From contig NZ_JAEHOH010000007.1 in assembly GCF_016522505.1 (NCBI RefSeq), positions 1-64,000 on the forward strand: a stretch of 64,000 bases of DNA. The letters run 5' to 3'. Made by a program: the position numbers and the translations under genes. Positions 61,831-64,000 of the stretch are shown here, piece after piece. Under the pieces are notes generated by a model that saw nothing but the letters and a program-made list of their open reading frames with translations, did not search any database and was not told where the DNA came from. Every line of letters starts with the position of its first letter. Within the stretch, counting starts at the first letter, position 1. This DNA is from Leucobacter chromiisoli (GTDB lineage Bacteria; Actinomycetota; Actinomycetes; Actinomycetales; Microbacteriaceae).

Positions 61831-62858
61831 GGGGCGCCCTTGTCCGGCCGTCCGTCCGGTTCCTTCTCCTCCTCCTCGATGGCTTCCTTCCCCAGCTTGG
61901 CCCAGGAGCTCCGGATCACCTTCTGGACGCTGCGGTCGAGGCCGACCGCGACGATGAGCGTCGCACCCACGAGGATCGTCTGCAGGAAGGGGGACGCCTG
62001 GAGGAAGACGAGGCCCGTGCGCAGGACGCGGAAGAAGAGCAGGCCGGCCAGCACGCCGCTGATGCGCCCGATGCCTCCGGAGAACGCGACGCCTCCGAGA
62101 AGGACCACGGTGAGCGCCTCCAGTTCCAGCCCGGAACCGATGTTCGGGTTGGCCGACTGGACCTTCGCGGAGAGCAGCAGGCCGGCGAGCGCGGAGAACA
62201 CGCCGCTGGCGACGAACAGCAGCGCCCGGGTCCGTCTGACGTTGACGCCCATGAGGCTCGCCGCCCGCTCGTTCCCGCCGATCGCTTTCACCTCCTTGCC
62301 GAACCGGGTGCGATTCAGCACGTACCATCCGACGAGCACGACGAGCACCAGGAGGCAGATCTGGATCGGGACCGGCCCGATGCGCATCGTGCCGATGGTG
62401 CGGAACTCCTCGGGCAGTTCCGCGCGCGGAATCGTGTTGCCGCCCGAGAGCAGGAGCGCGAACCCGCCCCACACGCTCAACCCGCCGAGCGTCACGACGA
62501 AGGAGTTCAACCCCAGATACGACACCAGGAAGCCGTTGAGCGCCCCCGCGACGAGACCGGTCGCCACCCCCACGAGAAGTCCCAGTGCCGTCGAGCCGGT
62601 GCCGCTCATCACGAGTCCGGCCGTGACGGCGGAGGCCGAGGCGATGGACCCCACGGAGAGGTCGATCGTGCCGGACATGATGAGGAAGGCCACGGGAACG
62701 GCGATGAGCCCCAGTTCGGCGGCCTGCAGCAGGATGCTCTGCCCGTTGCCGAGGCTGAGGAAGTTCGGGCGAAGGATCGAGAAGACAGCGATGAGCAGGA
62801 TCAGCGCTGCGAAGATGCCGTTCCGGGCCAGCAGGATCTTGATGCGTTCAGAGTTCAT
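61827..62858 (-). CDS. ABC transporter permease, ribose/RbsC type
   Basis: 343 residues, eight to ten membrane helices. Characteristic parts are LIAVPVAFLIMSGTIDLSVG, GLNSFVVTLGGLSVWGGFAL and KAIGGNERAASLMGVNVRRT (the cytoplasmic coupling loop). The C-terminus has a charged Glu/Lys tail (KLGKEAIEEEEKEPDGRP). It overlaps the ATPase stop (62855-62858, ATGA) and the amidase start. It should import a sugar or sugar-like compound; the binding protein must lie to the right of the window. Confidence 0.93.
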   Translation of the reverse strand: MNSERIKILLARNGIFAALILLIAVFSILRPNFLSLGNGQSILLQAAELGLIAVPVAFLIMSGTIDLSVGSIASASAVTAGLVMSGTGSTALGLLVGVATGLVAGALNGFLVSYLGLNSFVVTLGGLSVWGGFALLLSGGNTIPRAELPEEFRTIGTMRIGPVPIQICLLVLVVLVGWYVLNRTRFGKEVKAIGGNERAASLMGVNVRRTRALLFVASGVFSALAGLLLSAKVQSANPNIGSGLELEALTVVLLGGVAFSGGIGRISGVLAGLLFFRVLRTGLVFLQASPFLQTILVGATLIVAVGLDRSVQKVIRSSWAKLGKEAIEEEEKEPDGRPDKGAP

Positions 62859-64000
62859 AGCTCGTCTCCCGGCTTTTCGCGGCGCCGTGCACCGGCCATG
62901 GACAGAAGGGTTGAGAGGAGGTCGGCGTTGTAGTCCCCTCCCTGAGAGACTTCGCGCACCTCCTCGTCGAACAGGACGTAGGCCCGGTCGCACATCATCG
63001 CGATCTCGTCGGACTCGCTCGAGACGACCAGCACCCCCGACCCCGCGGCGGCGGTCGACCGCACGGCGTCGACGATGTCGACCCGCGCACCGACGTCGAC
63101 GCCCTGCGTCGGCTGGGAGAGGACCAGCAGTTCCGGTTCGGCCGGGTAGAGCCACCGGGCGAGCAGGTGCTTCTGGCGGTTGCCTCCGGAGAACTGGGAG
63201 ATCTCGGCCTCGCCGGACGGACCGTGGATCTCCAGGCCCGTGCGCGCCGCGGCGTAGGTGTCCTTGCCCGTCTGAGGGGAGACCCACCATCCGCGCGCGC
63301 GACTGCGCCCGTACCAGGGAAGCATCACATTGTCCTTCGCGGACTCGGAGGCGATCAGCCCCTCGGCGTCACGGTCGGGGGGAACGTAGAAGATCCCTCT
63401 CCGGATGGCCTGCGCGGGGCGCACCACCTTCACGGTTCGCCCCCGAAACTCGAACTTCGACTGGTGGTCAGCTCCGGCGAGCCTCGCGGCGATCCTGAAC
63501 TGCTCCCCTCCGGCCATGCCGAAGAGCCCCACGACCTCGCCGTGACGCACGCTGATCGAACCTCCGCCCAGTGGAACCCGCAGGATCTCGTCGCCGGGCG
63601 TCGTCTCGATCAGGCGGGTCTCGCGCAGTTCGGGCACCAGCGCACGCGCCAGTGCGTCGGGCGTGAAGTCCCGTGCGGGCCCGTCGACCACGATCGCGCC
63701 CCCGCGCATCACCACCATGCGCGTGCAGATCTCCATGATGTCGGGGAGACGGTGCGAGACGTACAGCACCGAGGTGCCGCGGGCCGCGAAGCTCCTGATG
63801 AGTTGGTGCAGGGCATCGGTCTCCGCGCGTCCGAGCGCGGCGGTCGGCTCGTCGAGCAGCAGGACTTTCATCTCACCCGCGAGCATCCCTCGTGCGAGAT
63901 CCACCAGCTGGCGTTCCCCCAGAGACAGCGCGTCCACCGGGATGTCCAGCGGGAGATGGGCCGCCCCTACGGAGGCCAGCGCCTCCTCGGCGCGGCGCCG
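62855..64000 (-). CDS. Sugar-type ABC transporter ATPase (RbsA/MglA class), partial at right edge
   Basis: The frame runs off the right edge, so the first Walker A is not in the window. Visible are the signature LSLGERQLVDLARG and Walker B VLLLDEPTAALG of the first cassette. The second cassette (from about residue 145 of the visible part) has FGMAGGEQFRIAARL, FSGGNRQKHLLARWL and VLSQPTQGVDVGARVDIVDA. Two fused cassettes are the rule for this class. The second nucleotide site has a Gly-Met-Ala-Gly-Gly-Glu loop in place of a full Walker A, as is usual in RbsA-like proteins. It is coupled to the permease by ATGA. Confidence 0.92.
   Translation of the reverse strand, partial: RRRAEEALASVGAAHLPLDIPVDALSLGERQLVDLARGMLAGEMKVLLLDEPTAALGRAETDALHQLIRSFAARGTSVLYVSHRLPDIMEICTRMVVMRGGAIVVDGPARDFTPDALARALVPELRETRLIETTPGDEILRVPLGGGSISVRHGEVVGLFGMAGGEQFRIAARLAGADHQSKFEFRGRTVKVVRPAQAIRRGIFYVPPDRDAEGLIASESAKDNVMLPWYGRSRARGWWVSPQTGKDTYAAARTGLEIHGPSGEAEISQFSGGNRQKHLLARWLYPAEPELLVLSQPTQGVDVGARVDIVDAVRSTAAAGSGVLVVSSESDEIAMMCDRAYVLFDEEVREVSQGGDYNADLLSTLLSMAGARRREKPGDEL

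Noticed and set aside
58357-63498. 1713-codon open frame on the plus strand
   Set aside because: It lies antisense to the aminotransferase, amidase and ABC genes; the composition is Arg/Gly/His-rich third-position shadow with no domain.

Overview
The window is high-GC DNA from a Gram-positive actinobacterium, most likely Microbacteriaceae and possibly Leucobacter. This is inferred from base composition, the nrdHIEF order, the tandem small MGYL proteins, the Rho-N-like basic protein and the actinobacterial cytochrome c system II genes. It divides into an accessory island (about 1-48.1 kb) and an ordinary chromosomal segment (about 48.1-64 kb). No rRNA gene, tRNA gene or CRISPR array was seen.

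1-4.3 kb: an arsenic operon on the minus strand, trxB > trxA > acr3 > arsR-arsC fusion, every junction a 4-base stop/start overlap. The first gene, trxB, has an amber codon at codon 18. A Y-family DNA polymerase lacking its N-terminus follows on the plus strand.

4.3-10 kb: a zinc-ribbon protein, a VKOR and a CPBP protease surround a broken cupredoxin lipoprotein gene. The gene is split by 2.86 kb holding an amino-acid permease and an IS3-family element whose transposase gene is circularly permuted. A 9-bp direct repeat flanks the insert.

10-21 kb: metal homeostasis. copZ, a copD-ctaG fusion, copA and a second CPBP protease run as one operon. A BlaI-type repressor with an M56 metalloprotease lies beside it. 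Matching CTACA-N3-TGTAG palindromes lie upstream of copZ and of a DUF5134-like gene. An ArsR-type sensor and a CDF zinc/cadmium exporter share a strong palindromic operator.

22-36.8 kb: envelope and respiratory maturation, nearly all on the minus strand. SURF1, a quinone-oxidoreductase-like protein, two M23 peptidases, LspA and Lnt are followed by the cytochrome c system II set (ccsB, dsbA-like, resB, ccdA, tlpA/resA), a second CtaG and two DUF6153-like proteins. The island therefore carries copper export, copper delivery to oxidase, heme/thiol chemistry and lipoprotein maturation together.

36.9-38.8 kb: a decayed heavy-metal P-type ATPase and another gene remnant. 38.8-46.2 kb: a plus-strand conjugation-type module (thioester adhesin, DprA, TraG/VirD4 coupling protein, SSB-like protein, accessory genes) ended by a terminator. 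46.2-48.1 kb: a small excisionase-like HTH protein, a tyrosine integrase and clustered GTGCCAC repeats that look like integrase arm sites. They abut the terminator of nrdF, which is probably the right island border.

48.2-64 kb: nrdHIEF with NrdR boxes, an XRE regulator, rlmH, two tandem paralogues, stress-type small proteins, a YbdK ligase, an SDR, an AlaA-type aminotransferase, and an amidase translationally coupled to a ribose-type ABC transporter that runs off the right edge.
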